In this document: positions 44,116 through 53,332 of the stretch, in pieces
Layout of the letters: each line of letters begins with the position of its first letter
Position numbering within the stretch: the stretch's first letter is position 1
NCBI RefSeq assembly: GCF_018687575.1
Contig: NZ_CP061297.1
Span: 1,308,821 to 1,372,820 of the forward strand
Length of the DNA stretch: 64,000 bases
From: Polynucleobacter asymbioticus
GTDB taxonomy: Bacteria; Pseudomonadota; Gammaproteobacteria; Burkholderiales; Burkholderiaceae
Direction: 5' to 3'
Notes under the pieces: generated by a model
The model's input: the letters and a program-made list of their open reading frames with translations, nothing else
Databases searched by the model: none
Told to the model about the DNA's origin: nothing
Translations under genes and position numbers: made by a program

Positions 44116-45075
44116 TTACTTTAGGTCAGGTGTCTTAACTAAAGCTTTGCCTGCTGCAGCGCCAAACTCAGCACCAAAACGTTTCGCAACACGTTCAGCG
44201 AAATTCTCCTTCATGGTGTAGTCCAGGATATCTGGTGCTTTAAAGATATCGCGCGCGACAGTCTCTACTGTTCCGTAGCCATCCACCAAGCCAATTTTGA
44301 TTGCTTGTTCGCCGTTCCAAACGCGACCTGAGAACATCTCTGGTGTTTCTTTTAGACGGTCGCCGCGACCCGCTTTGACCACCGCAATAAATTGCTGATG
44401 GATCTCATCGATCATAGTTTTAATCATCTCGACTTGCTGAGGATTTTCTTTGGAGAATGGGTCCATCATTCCCTTGTTTGAGCCTGCGGCAATCATGCGA
44501 CGGGTTACGCCTAACTTATCCATCAAGCCAGTGAAACCAAAGCCTTCCATAATTACGCCAATAGATCCCACCAAGCTGGCCTTATCAACCAAAATCTGAT
44601 CGCCAGCAACGGCTACGTAGTAACCACCTGAAGCGCAGATGTCTTCGACTACGACATAAAACGGTTTGTTTGGATAGAGCTTGCGTAAGCGATGAATTTC
44701 GTCATTCATCATGCCGGCTTGAACTGGAGAGCCGCCAGGACTATTGATGCGCAAGACTACGCCAGCACTATTTTCATTTTCAAAAGCAGCTGTTAAAGAT
44801 GAATTGATATCCAATGCATTGGCCATTGAACTAGAGGAAATCTCCCCTTCCAGAGTAACTAAAGCCGTGTGCTTCTCCATTCCCATGCCGCGCCCTGGCA
44901 GATGGAAATCAAATACTGCGAGCACTATGCCAACAAAAACAATGAGAGTCAGAATACGAAACACGGCTTTCCAGCGACGCGCCTTACGAGTCTCTTTTAA
45001 GTTCTCGAGCAGCAAGTGCTCTAGAGCTTGGCGCTCCCAATTTTGATTGGCGTTCTCGGATTGATTTTGATCCAT
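44116..45075 (-). CDS. sppA: S49 family signal-peptide peptidase (SppA/SohB-like)
   Basis: Membrane-anchored serine-lysine protease, 319 residues. One transmembrane helix (about 38-55) follows a hydrophilic N-terminus. The nucleophile is Ser149 in EDICASGGYYVAVAGD, and the lysine base is Lys201 in AGSNKGMMDPF; the spacing of 52 equals that in SohB (178/230). It is half the size of E. coli SppA, so it probably works as an oligomer degrading cleaved signal peptides. It lies 22 bases after the HAD phosphatase gene. Confidence 0.9.
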   Translation of the reverse strand: MDQNQSENANQNWERQALEHLLLENLKETRKARRWKAVFRILTLIVFVGIVLAVFDFHLPGRGMGMEKHTALVTLEGEISSSSMANALDINSSLTAAFENENSAGVVLRINSPGGSPVQAGMMNDEIHRLRKLYPNKPFYVVVEDICASGGYYVAVAGDQILVDKASLVGSIGVIMEGFGFTGLMDKLGVTRRMIAAGSNKGMMDPFSKENPQQVEMIKTMIDEIHQQFIAVVKAGRGDRLKETPEMFSGRVWNGEQAIKIGLVDGYGTVETVARDIFKAPDILDYTMKENFAERVAKRFGAEFGAAAGKALVKTPDLK

Positions 45076-45097
45076 CTTTTTAATCCTTAATGACTAA

Positions 45098-45784
45098 CTA
45101 GTTTTTAACAGTGAGATTGTCGCTAAGCCATTGGCCCAACTGCGACACATCATCCACATGAATCAATGATGGCGCTTCTTTTAAAGTGCTCGGAGGATGT
45201 GCACCATACGTTACCGCAACCGCATCCACCCCCGCATTAGCTGCCATATCTAAATCATGGGTAGTATCACCAATCATCAACATACGACGCATCGGTACTT
45301 GCATGACATCTGAAAGCTCTAGGAGCATTCCAGGATGGGGCTTAGAGAAGGATTCATCTGCAGTGCGCGTTTCATGAAATATCTGCTCTAGCTGGTGATG
45401 TTTTAAGGATCGATCCAATCCAACACGAGATTTGCCTGTCGCAACACCCAACAAGTAACCATCTTCCCGCAAACTGTGTAGCAGTTCACGAATACCTGGA
45501 AACAAATCAAGCTCGTGATCCTTGGCGAGATAGTGATAACGAAAGCGCTCGGTTAACTTGGGAAAATGTGCCGGCTCAATCCACGGAACCGCCCTTCTCA
45601 GTGAATCCTGGATACCCAAGCCAATGACAGAGCTAGCTAAGGTGTCATCAGGTGCCTTGAAACCTAAGTCACGGCAAGCTTGCTGAATACAGTTCACGAT
45701 CGTTGGCGTGGAGTCCATGATGGTTCCATCCCAATCCCACACAATCAGGTCGTAACGTCTATCGGGCTTTTGCTCTTCAAGCAT
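45098..45784 (-). CDS. HAD-IA hydrolase, phosphoglycolate-phosphatase-like
   Basis: A 228-residue haloacid dehalogenase family phosphatase. Motif I is DWDGTIMDS, motif II GVATGKS, motif III K in SKPHPGM and motif IV GDTTHDLDMAANAG. The substrate could be phosphoglycolate or another small phosphate ester; family resemblance alone does not decide. The ATG at 45784 overlaps the rluC end by 8 bases. This pair (rluC with a HAD gene behind) is a conserved Burkholderiales arrangement. Confidence 0.87.
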   Translation of the reverse strand: MLEEQKPDRRYDLIVWDWDGTIMDSTPTIVNCIQQACRDLGFKAPDDTLASSVIGLGIQDSLRRAVPWIEPAHFPKLTERFRYHYLAKDHELDLFPGIRELLHSLREDGYLLGVATGKSRVGLDRSLKHHQLEQIFHETRTADESFSKPHPGMLLELSDVMQVPMRRMLMIGDTTHDLDMAANAGVDAVAVTYGAHPPSTLKEAPSLIHVDDVSQLGQWLSDNLTVKN

Positions 45785-46796
45785 TGTTGGGCACTTCAAA
45801 AGTTTTCATCATTGCAGTAAATTCAGCGGGTAGTGGCGATTCAATCCGCATTTTCTCGCCAGTACGGGGATGCGTAAAGCCAGCTAAATGGGCATGCAGA
45901 TATAAGCGCTTGGATTTCACCATCTTGTCTTGATCTTCAAACCCGTACTTATCATCGCCCAAAATGGAGTGACCTAATTTTTGTAGATGCACGCGGATTT
46001 GATGAGTACGCCCCGTTTTTAACTGGGCTTCAGCTAGAGTAATCGCCACCTCTCCACATTTCATCAATTTAGTGACACGCAAGGCGGTATGGCTTGGTAG
46101 GCCATCTGGGTCAACGCGAACGCGACGCTCACCATTGGCCAATAAGTATTTATGTAATGCAAACTTGAGCTGCATCGTGCCCGCACCCTGAGCAATCTCG
46201 CCATGGGCTAGCAAGTAGTAACGTTTGTCGGTTTGCCCTTCGCGGATTTGGCGATGCAATTCCACTAGAGCGCTGCGCTTCTTTGCCAAAAGCAAGACAC
46301 CCGAGGTATCTCGATCCAAACGATGAACTAATTCCAAGAATTTGAGCTCAGGGCGGGTAATGCGCAGAGTTTCAATAACGCCCAGGGCAATACCTGAACC
46401 GCCATGCACTGCCAAACCTGCTGGCTTATTCACGATTAATAGGGCTTCATCTTCAAACAAAATAGGCATTTTGTCGGAGTACCCCTGCGCCCGAGATTTA
46501 GTTTGAGCAGTATTAACTGCTGCCATTTGGGCGGGCTCAGCAATCCGAACTGGTGGGACTCTGACTACATCCCCCTCAACCAAACGGGTAGTCGGCTCAG
46601 CCCTTTTCTTATTTACCCGAACTTCCCCAGAGCGAATAATCCGGTAAACATGGCTTTTGGGGACCCCTTTAGCCCAACGCAACAGGTAGTTATCCAGACG
46701 CTGGCCGGCCTCTTCAGGACCAATGGTTTGAAGATGAACGGCGGCTGGAGCGGTGGTTTTTGCCTGCGAGGGCTTGGAAATGGGTTCGGATTTCAT
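45777..46796 (-). CDS. rluC: 23S rRNA pseudouridine synthase RluC
   Basis: Makes pseudouridines 955, 2504 and 2580 of 23S rRNA (E. coli numbering). Of 339 residues, the N-terminal S4 RNA-binding domain (GQRLDNYLLRWAKGVPKSHVYRIIRSGEVRVNKKRAEP) precedes the catalytic RluA-type domain with the active-site Asp in VHRLDRDTSGVLLLAK and TGRTHQIRVH. It is divergent from rne, exactly as in E. coli, with about 460 bases between the start codons. Confidence 0.96.
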   Translation of the reverse strand: MKSEPISKPSQAKTTAPAAVHLQTIGPEEAGQRLDNYLLRWAKGVPKSHVYRIIRSGEVRVNKKRAEPTTRLVEGDVVRVPPVRIAEPAQMAAVNTAQTKSRAQGYSDKMPILFEDEALLIVNKPAGLAVHGGSGIALGVIETLRITRPELKFLELVHRLDRDTSGVLLLAKKRSALVELHRQIREGQTDKRYYLLAHGEIAQGAGTMQLKFALHKYLLANGERRVRVDPDGLPSHTALRVTKLMKCGEVAITLAEAQLKTGRTHQIRVHLQKLGHSILGDDKYGFEDQDKMVKSKRLYLHAHLAGFTHPRTGEKMRIESPLPAEFTAMMKTFEVPNNA

Positions 46797-46872
46797 GATT
46801 TATCTCTCTTGCCACCTCGACGAGGGTCGACAAGGGACTTAACAATACCCCATTGTCGTTCAACTTGTGCCG

Positions 46873-46878
46873 TATAAT
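46873..46878 (+). promoter_or_regulatory. rne promoter -10 candidate
   Basis: A perfect TATAAT about 380 bases upstream of rne. A -35 match is weak (TTGTCG at 46853-46858 with a short 14-base spacer). Transcription would start near 46885. Confidence 0.5.
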
Positions 46879-46884
46879 CAACGC

Positions 46885-47256
46885 TCTAGCCAATTTATTG
46901 GCCCGGGACTTACCTGATTCAGGTTGGAATCGTGGAGCTTGGAGTCGCCCTTAATAGACTCCCGGGGTTGCCCCTCCCCCGTTGTAATGAGGCGCAGGGT
47001 TGGTGTGCCGTATGCCGCGACCCGCGATTAGAAGACAGTTTTCAGGCGCGCGCCTGCATTGATGACCTAAAGGAGGTCTCTGCGGCGATCGTCAAGTGTG
47101 GCACCGGTTTAACAACATTGAACTTGGTGTACTAGGCAATAAGTGCCTGGATTTGCTTGATCCACACTCCAAAGCCGCCAATGGGCTATGCCCCAAGCGG
47201 TATCTAACTTGTCCCTAACGCAGCGCGCAACGACGCACTCCCAATAGGAGAGTGTT
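46885..47256 (+). promoter_or_regulatory. Long structured 5' leader of rne
   Basis: About 370 nt without a convincing gene (a 67-codon frame at 46932-47135 looks accidental). Visible hairpins are ACCTG/CAGGT (46912-46924), GGAGTC/GACTCC (46941-46962) with CCCGGG repeats outside them (46902-46907 and 46961-46966), the perfect palindrome CAGGCGCGCGCCTG (47043-47056), GACCT/AGGTC (47064-47078), CTAGGCA/TGCCTGG (47132-47150), and a nested CCGC..GGGC/GCCC..GCGG (47175-47200). E. coli rne has a 361-nt leader that RNase E itself cleaves to autoregulate; the same role is inferred here. Confidence 0.65.
47236..47254 (+). promoter_or_regulatory. Hairpin masking the rne ribosome binding site
   Basis: CACTCCC (47236-47242) pairs with GGAGAGTG (47247-47254, one bulged base), with the loop AATA. 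The GGAG is the Shine-Dalgarno of rne (ATG at 47257), so this hairpin would block initiation when closed. Confidence 0.6.
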
Positions 47257-49908
47257 ATGAAACGCATGTTATTTAATGCAACTCAACAAGAAGAGTTGCG
47301 AGTTGCCATCGTCGATGGTCAAAAACTCATCGATATCGATATCGAAGCTGCCGGTCGTGAACAACGTAAAGGCAATATTTATAAAGGTGTTATTACCCGC
47401 ATTGAGCCTTCGCTCGAAGCTTGCTTTGTAAATTACGGCGAAGAACGCCATGGCTTCTTGCCATTTAAAGAAGTTGCCCGCACCTACTTTAAAGAGGGTA
47501 TTGATGTCCGTAATGCCTCTATTAAAGATGCTTTACGCGAAGGCCAAGAAATCATTGTCCAGGTAGAAAAAGAAGAGCGTGGCCAAAAAGGCGCTGCCCT
47601 CACCTCTTTTGTCTCCCTAGCAGGTCGCTATTTGGTATTAATGCCAAATAACCCACGTGGAGGCGGCGTTTCTCGTCGCATTGAAGGCGAAGACCGTCAA
47701 GAACTCCGCGAAGCAATGTCCCAATTGCAAGTACCAGATGGCATGAGCATCATTGCTCGTACAGCCGGTATTGGCCGTGACGCTACTGAATTGCAGTGGG
47801 ATTTAAGCTACCTCATGCAATTGTGGACAGCGATTGATGAAGCCGCTAAAGGCAACTCAGCACCATTATTGATTTACCTCGAGTCCAGCTTAGTGATTCG
47901 CGCAATCCGCGATTACTTCCAACCAGATATCGGTGAGATCCTCATCGATACGGACGATATCTACGAGCAAGCTGCGGCATTTATGTCAGTAGTGATGCCA
48001 GATAACTTGCCACGCGTGAAGCGTTACCAGGACGATGTTCCATTGTTCTCTCGCTTCCAAATCGAGCACCAAATTGAAACTGCGTACTCACGTACCGTGC
48101 CATTGCCTTCTGGTGGTGCGATTGTGATTGACCATACCGAAGCTTTGGTTTCAGTGGACGTCAACTCTGCACGCGCAACCCGCGGCTCTGATATTGAAGA
48201 GACTGCAACTCGCACCAACTTAGAAGCCGCCGACGAAATTGCCCGTCAAGCACGTTTACGTGACTTGGGTGGTTTGATCGTCATCGACTTCATTGATATG
48301 GAATCGAGCAAGGCTCAGAAGGATGTTGAGAATCGCTTACGCGATGCTTTGCGTCATGACCGTGCTCGTGTTCAGATGGGCAAGATCTCCAAATTTGGTT
48401 TGATGGAGATGTCGCGCCAACGTTTACGCCCTGCTCTCTCCGAAGGTAGTCACGTAACCTGCCCACGTTGTAACGGAACTGGCCATATCCGCGATACCGA
48501 ATCATCTGCATTGCAAGTCTTGCGCATTATTCAAGAAGAGGCAATGAAAGAAAATACTGCCGCTATTCATACACAAGTTCCAGTTGAAGTAGCTGCGTTC
48601 TTGCTCAATGAGAAGCGCGCTGAAGTCATCAAGATTGAGTCACGCTTTAAAGTCAATGTCTTGATGGTTCCTAATAAGCATTTAGAAACTCCGCATTACA
48701 AGCTTGAGCGTTTACGTCATGACGACCCCCGTCTTGATGACCAAAAAGCCAGCTATGTGATGGCTGAAGAAGCTGCCCGTGAACTTGAAACCGATACCGC
48801 AGTAAGCCGTAAGGATGCAGATGTAAAAGCTCGTCCTGAAGCCGCTGTAAAAGGTATTACGCCTAATGCACCAGCGCCGGTAAGTCAGCCACGCCCTGCG
48901 CGTGCTGAAAAGGCTGCTACTGAGACTGCAAGCTCTGGTGGATTCTTCGGTTTTATTAAGAGCCTATTCTCTTCAGCGCCTGCGCCAGAAGCAAAGCCTG
49001 CTCCTAGTGCACCACGTGGTCGCAATCAAAATAACCGTAACGGTAATAACCGTAACCGCGGTCGTCGTGGTGATCGTAATGATCGTGGTGAGCGTCCAGC
49101 CGAAGGAGCAGCAGCTTCTGAAGGTACAAACACGCCACGCGAAGCAGGCTCAGGTAGAGGTCGTCAAGACGGCCGTAACCGTAACGGCAATCGCAACCAA
49201 AACAATCAAAATCCAAAGCCAGAAAATCAAGCTGCGGTAACTCCAGCAACCGAGGCCGCTCCTGGTACGGATGCAGCTCCTAGCGTTGATGGTGAAGAGC
49301 GTCGTGGTCGTGGTCGCAACCGTCGTGGTCGTGGTCGCGGTCAACGTGGTGAACGTAGCGAGTCCACTGGTGATGCAGCAATTGCATCTGTTGTTGCAGT
49401 AGCGACTTCATTCTCAGGTCCTCCAGCAGGAATGGGTGGAGCCTCTGCCTCCATGCCGATTCAAAACATTGCTCAAAGCTTTGGAAATACAGTTGCATCG
49501 GCAGCTTCTAATGAAGTGAAAGAGCGTGCACCGCGTGCGCCTAGAGAGCCAAGAGAGCAACGCGCGCCGCGCCAAAGCAATCGCCCTGATAACGCTTCAG
49601 CAGCACCTGCCCCACAAGCAGTAGCAGTAGCTGCACCAGCACCAGCAATTGAGGTCATTGCAAAACCAATGCCTGAACTCCCAAAGGTTGCCTTCCAGGC
49701 ACTTGAAGAGACTCCATTGCATAGCGTAGTTCAGTCTGCTGGCATGGTTTGGGTTGCAACAGACTCTAGCAAGCATCAGGAAGCGCAATCACAGATCAAG
49801 GCAGAGCCAGAAGTTTTGCCGATGGGTAGAACGCCAAAGGCGCCTGTGAGCCTGCAAAATGGTCCAATGGTTTTGGTAGAAACCGGCGGCCAAGAAAAAA
49901 CGGTTTAA
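47257..49908 (+). CDS. rne: Ribonuclease E
   Basis: Endonuclease at the centre of mRNA decay and rRNA/tRNA processing. Of 883 residues, the N-terminal half is catalytic: S1 domain (about 35-125), active-site Asp301 (VSVDVNS) and Asp344 (IVIDFIDM), 43 apart as in E. coli (303/346), and the Zn-link Cys402/Cys405 (CPRCNGTG). From about residue 500 the protein is disordered, with Arg/Asn/Gly-rich blocks ([14 protein letters not shown]) that bind RNA, and Pro/Ala-rich linkers. A membrane-anchoring or degradosome-binding segment is probably [15 protein letters not shown] near 565-580. Codons in the arginine-rich region form near-perfect short repeats. Confidence 0.97.
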   Translation: MKRMLFNATQQEELRVAIVDGQKLIDIDIEAAGREQRKGNIYKGVITRIEPSLEACFVNYGEERHGFLPFKEVARTYFKEGIDVRNASIKDALREGQEIIVQVEKEERGQKGAALTSFVSLAGRYLVLMPNNPRGGGVSRRIEGEDRQELREAMSQLQVPDGMSIIARTAGIGRDATELQWDLSYLMQLWTAIDEAAKGNSAPLLIYLESSLVIRAIRDYFQPDIGEILIDTDDIYEQAAAFMSVVMPDNLPRVKRYQDDVPLFSRFQIEHQIETAYSRTVPLPSGGAIVIDHTEALVSVDVNSARATRGSDIEETATRTNLEAADEIARQARLRDLGGLIVIDFIDMESSKAQKDVENRLRDALRHDRARVQMGKISKFGLMEMSRQRLRPALSEGSHVTCPRCNGTGHIRDTESSALQVLRIIQEEAMKENTAAIHTQVPVEVAAFLLNEKRAEVIKIESRFKVNVLMVPNKHLETPHYKLERLRHDDPRLDDQKASYVMAEEAARELETDTAVSRKDADVKARPEAAVKGITPNAPAPVSQPRPARAEKAATETASSGGFFGFIKSLFSSAPAPEAKPAPSAPRGRNQNNRNGNNRNRGRRGDRNDRGERPAEGAAASEGTNTPREAGSGRGRQDGRNRNGNRNQNNQNPKPENQAAVTPATEAAPGTDAAPSVDGEERRGRGRNRRGRGRGQRGERSESTGDAAIASVVAVATSFSGPPAGMGGASASMPIQNIAQSFGNTVASAASNEVKERAPRAPREPREQRAPRQSNRPDNASAAPAPQAVAVAAPAPAIEVIAKPMPELPKVAFQALEETPLHSVVQSAGMVWVATDSSKHQEAQSQIKAEPEVLPMGRTPKAPVSLQNGPMVLVETGGQEKTV

Positions 49909-49990
49909 TCTCATTTCTCCAGACTGCTATTTATCCCAAAAGGATATTTGGCAGTTTGGCAGAAACACCGTTTCACGGCCATAATTACAC

Positions 49991-51103
49991 ATGGTTGAAA
50001 AAGTAATCCCGATACGTTTAGATGAAGGCAAAGGCCTAACGCCGTCCATTCCAGGACAGCTCTTGCCTGCGAACACCTCAACCAAAGATACTCGTGGACG
50101 CCCTTTACGTGATTTACGCATCTCCGTCACAGATCGCTGTAATTTCCGCTGCACTTATTGCATGCCCAAAGAAATCTTCGATAAAGATTATCCCTATCTT
50201 TCTCATAATGAATTACTGAGCTTTGAAGAGATCACTCGCCTCACGACGATCTTTGCTTCATTGGGTGTAGAAAAAATTCGACTCACTGGTGGCGAACCTT
50301 TGCTGCGTAAAAATCTCGAGGTGTTGATTGAGATGTTAGCCAAGATTCGTACCACGGCAGATCAGCCTCTTGATCTCACACTCACTACGAACGGCAGTAT
50401 TTTGCGCAAGAAGGCGGCTGCATTAAAAGCAGCTGGCTTGCATCGCCTCACTATTAGTCTTGATGGTCTGAATGATGACATCTTCAAAAAAATGAATGAT
50501 GTTGACTTCCCGGTCACAGACGTGCTGGATGGAATTGCTGCAGCTCAAGAAGTTGGCTTTACCAACCTCAAAGTCAATATGGTTGTTAAGAAAGGTACAA
50601 ACGACCAAGAGATTATTGGCATGGCTAAGCACTTCAAGGGAAGTGGCGTAACACTGCGCTTTATTGAATTTATGGATGTAGGCAGCTCTAACGGCTGGGA
50701 TATGTCTCAAGTACTTCCATCTCAGGAAGTTGCCAACCGGATTAACGCCATCTTTCCGATAGAGCCTATTGAGGCCAACTATCCTGGTGAAGTTGCGCAG
50801 CGCTGGCGCTATGTTGATGGCTCCGGTGAAATTGGCTTCATCTCTAGCGTCACACAAACTTTCTGTCACGAGTGCACACGTGCTCGCATCTCGACAGATG
50901 GTCAGCTTTATCTTTGCCTATTTGCAAATGAGGGTTTTGACTTCAAAACTCTCTTGCGTTCTGATAGAAGTGATTTAGAAATTGCCAACGCCATTATGTC
51001 AACCTGGTCTGGACGCAATGATCACTATTCGGAGATTCGCGGATCCAATACTGCTGGATCGACTTCCGGTCGTAAAGTAGAAATGTCTTACATCGGCGGC
51101 TAA
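49991..51103 (+). CDS. moaA: GTP 3',8-cyclase MoaA
   Basis: Radical-SAM enzyme making (8S)-3',8-cyclo-7,8-dihydro-GTP, the first step of molybdenum cofactor synthesis (with MoaC). Of 370 residues, the N-terminal cluster motif is Cys50, Cys54, Cys57 in [10 protein letters not shown]; the C-terminal cluster site is [20 protein letters not shown]; and it ends in the functional SYIGG double glycine. A 40-residue N-terminal extension is normal for Burkholderiales. No ribosome binding site precedes ATG 49991, while a CATAAT (49980-49985) lies 18 bases behind a TTGGCA (49956-49961), so the message may be leaderless. It overlaps mobA by one base. moaC is not in the window. Confidence 0.96.
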   Translation: MVEKVIPIRLDEGKGLTPSIPGQLLPANTSTKDTRGRPLRDLRISVTDRCNFRCTYCMPKEIFDKDYPYLSHNELLSFEEITRLTTIFASLGVEKIRLTGGEPLLRKNLEVLIEMLAKIRTTADQPLDLTLTTNGSILRKKAAALKAAGLHRLTISLDGLNDDIFKKMNDVDFPVTDVLDGIAAAQEVGFTNLKVNMVVKKGTNDQEIIGMAKHFKGSGVTLRFIEFMDVGSSNGWDMSQVLPSQEVANRINAIFPIEPIEANYPGEVAQRWRYVDGSGEIGFISSVTQTFCHECTRARISTDGQLYLCLFANEGFDFKTLLRSDRSDLEIANAIMSTWSGRNDHYSEIRGSNTAGSTSGRKVEMSYIGG

Positions 51104-51708
51104 TGATTACCTCAGAGCAAATTACGGGTTTAATTTTGGCGGGTGGCCGCGCCCAAAGAATGGGCGGTATTGATAAAGGCTTGATTCCCTTTCATGGCAA
51201 AGCGCTGATTGAATCCGCCATCAGTCGACTTAAGCCTCAAGTCAGCACTATTCTGATTAATGCGAACCGCAGCATTACAAAGTATTCACACTATGGCTAC
51301 CCAGTACTCATGGATGAAACACCTGACTTCTCTGGCCCATTAGCTGGATTCTCAGTCGGTCTGAAACATTGCAAAACCCCTTACTTGCTGACATCGCCTT
51401 GCGACTCCCCTTTATTGCCAATTGATCTTGCTATCAGGATGGCAACTCAACTTGAGGACCATGATTTAGAACTCGTTTTTGCCTCATCTAAAGAAGATGA
51501 TGGAAAGATTTGGTCACAGCCGGTTTTCTGTTTGATGAAAAGTGGCTTGAAAAATTCCTTGGATGCTTTTTTAAGCAAAGGGGATCTAAAGATTGATCGC
51601 TGGTTTAAAGAATTACGATCTGGCACGGTAGTTTTTGAAAACCCACAAGCATTTGCGAATGTGAATACACCAGAAGAATTGGCTGCCCTAGAAAAAGTAT
51701 CGTCATGA
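51103..51708 (+). CDS. mobA: Molybdenum cofactor guanylyltransferase MobA
   Basis: Adds GMP to molybdenum cofactor to form the MGD form used by DMSO-reductase family enzymes. The 201-residue nucleotidyltransferase has the GTP-binding LILAGGRAQRMGGIDKGL at the start and SPCDSPLLP for the metal-binding Asp. It overlaps moaA by one base and moeA2 by four, so the three are translationally coupled. Confidence 0.95.
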   Translation: MITSEQITGLILAGGRAQRMGGIDKGLIPFHGKALIESAISRLKPQVSTILINANRSITKYSHYGYPVLMDETPDFSGPLAGFSVGLKHCKTPYLLTSPCDSPLLPIDLAIRMATQLEDHDLELVFASSKEDDGKIWSQPVFCLMKSGLKNSLDAFLSKGDLKIDRWFKELRSGTVVFENPQAFANVNTPEELAALEKVSS

Positions 51709-53027
51709 CAGACTCAATCAAGCACTCCCCAAATAGCCCTATTCTTTTGACTGCTTCACTTCATGTGGATGAAGCACGTAAGGCTATCGCCAATCTCGTC
51801 GATGAAATGCTTCAAGAGTCTCGCAAGCTAAATCATGCGAGCGATATTGAGTCGGTCACTTTAGACCAAGCGATCAACCGCATCTTGGCGGAAGATTTAC
51901 TTTCCCCGATCGATGTCCCAGCCGCCGATAACTCCGCTATGGATGGCTTTGCCTTTCATGGTGATTGCTTGGGAAATAGTGAAACCCTAGTTACCCTGAA
52001 GATCGTTGGCACAGCCTATGCTGGCAAACCTTATGAGGGGGCTATTGGTACAGGTGAATGTCTCAAGATTATGACCGGCGCAGTTATGCCTCACGACTGC
52101 GATACCGTTATCCCGCAAGAATTCACCGAATCTGCAAATGAATCCCTTGTCAGCTTTAAACAAAACCAATTGAAGCATGGAGAGAACCGTCGACTACGTG
52201 GTGAAGATTTGCAAAGTGGCAAAGCCGCTATTACAGCTGGTCGTTTATTGCGACCATCTGATCTTGGTCTAGCTGCATCACTCGGTATCGCCAAGCTCAA
52301 AGTACATCGCAAACTCAAGGTTGCCATTCTTTCCTCTGGAGATGAGTTGCGCCCTCTTGGAGAGTCTCTTAATGCAGGTAGTATTTATGACAGCAATCGT
52401 TACAGTCTAACTGGCCTACTCAATCGCCTCAATATGGAAATCATGGATTGCGGAATTGTGCGCGATGATCCCGCCTCACTAAAAGCCGCATTCTTAGAGG
52501 CCGCCACCAAAGCAGATGTCCTCATTTCGTCGGGCGGAGTATCGGTTGGCGAAGCGGACTTTACCAAGCAAATCATGCAAGAGTTGGGCGATGTAGGCTT
52601 TTGGAAAATTGCTATGCGCCCGGGTCGCCCCATGGCCTTTGGCATGGTCAAGCCAGTCGAGGGATCTCAGCGGAAAACTCTCTTCTTTGGCCTACCTGGC
52701 AACCCAGTGGCTGTGATGGTGACTTTCTATCAATTTGTCCGCTCCGCTTTATTGCAACTCAGTGGCGCAAGCCAGACTGAGCCACCAATGACCCAGGCGA
52801 TTGCCGAGGCTCCGATTCGGAAAAAGCCAGGTCGGACAGAGTTTCAGCGGGCCATTGTGGGGCGTGGTTCAGATGGAAAGCCAACAGTCAAACTGACCGG
52901 CAGCCAGGGCGCAGGAATTTTGCGATCGATGAGTGAGGCAAATTGCTTTGTCATTCTGCCGCACGACCAAGGCAATGTGGCCGCCGGAGACTGGGTTGAT
53001 GTGGCGCTTTTCGACGGACTGCTTTAA
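51705..53027 (+). CDS. moeA: Molybdopterin molybdenumtransferase MoeA, second copy
   Basis: 440-residue MoeA with NSAMDGFAFHGD, TGAVMPHDCDTVIPQE, SSGGVSVGEADFTKQ, RPGRPMAFG and FFGLPGNPVAVMV, all family motifs. It differs from the copy at 1182-2423 in nearly every variable segment, so the two are old paralogues, not a recent duplication. It has a longer N-terminus and is encoded with moaA and mobA, so it probably serves the MGD-cofactor branch; this is inference from the neighbours. Confidence 0.94.
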   Translation: MTDSIKHSPNSPILLTASLHVDEARKAIANLVDEMLQESRKLNHASDIESVTLDQAINRILAEDLLSPIDVPAADNSAMDGFAFHGDCLGNSETLVTLKIVGTAYAGKPYEGAIGTGECLKIMTGAVMPHDCDTVIPQEFTESANESLVSFKQNQLKHGENRRLRGEDLQSGKAAITAGRLLRPSDLGLAASLGIAKLKVHRKLKVAILSSGDELRPLGESLNAGSIYDSNRYSLTGLLNRLNMEIMDCGIVRDDPASLKAAFLEAATKADVLISSGGVSVGEADFTKQIMQELGDVGFWKIAMRPGRPMAFGMVKPVEGSQRKTLFFGLPGNPVAVMVTFYQFVRSALLQLSGASQTEPPMTQAIAEAPIRKKPGRTEFQRAIVGRGSDGKPTVKLTGSQGAGILRSMSEANCFVILPHDQGNVAAGDWVDVALFDGLL

Positions 53028-53038
53028 GATTGCACCTC

Positions 53039-53332
53039 ATGAAGCTCACCAAAAAAGAAATTGTCTACGTCGATCCAATGCATACCGCCAAAACCCTGGT
53101 TTTGGTTTACCTCTGCTTCTCTGTGCCAATTGTGTTGTTAGCCTTGTTTGTAGCCTTCATTCGTGACGGCGCCATTCCTGGTTTTACCGTTCTCTCCGCA
53201 TTGATTCTGAATGCTCTACTTGGCTTTGCTTTGCTGTGGATTGCGTGCAAGGTCTACAACTGGGTAGCAGGCAAATTTGGTGGGATTGAACTTGCTCTGC
53301 GTGAGCTCCCCGAAGAAATCGAAGCCGATTAA
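53039..53332 (+). CDS. Small membrane protein of unknown function
   Basis: A 97-residue protein with two transmembrane segments (about 18-38 and 47-72) and a conserved-looking acidic C-terminus (LPEEIEAD). It starts MKLTKKEIVYVDPMHTAKT, with a short cytoplasmic N-terminus. I know no function. It follows moeA2 by 11 bases on the same strand and its stop overlaps that of the convergent dehydrogenase gene by four bases. Confidence 0.78.
   Translation: MKLTKKEIVYVDPMHTAKTLVLVYLCFSVPIVLLALFVAFIRDGAIPGFTVLSALILNALLGFALLWIACKVYNWVAGKFGGIELALRELPEEIEAD

Noticed and set aside
46932..47135. 67-codon frame in the rne leader
   Set aside because: No ribosome binding site, composition (many Cys, Arg, Leu) unlike a protein, and it lies within several RNA hairpins; more likely an accidental frame in a structured leader.
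49290..49355. Apparent direct repeats resembling a small array
   Set aside because: Repeats of CGTCGTGGTCGTGGTCGC are arginine/glycine codons of rne, without spacers; not a CRISPR.
49004..49790. Several long minus-strand frames opposite the rne tail
   Set aside because: They arise from the low-complexity CGT/GGT repeats (giving Tyr/Asp/His-rich translations) and overlap each other; no start signals.
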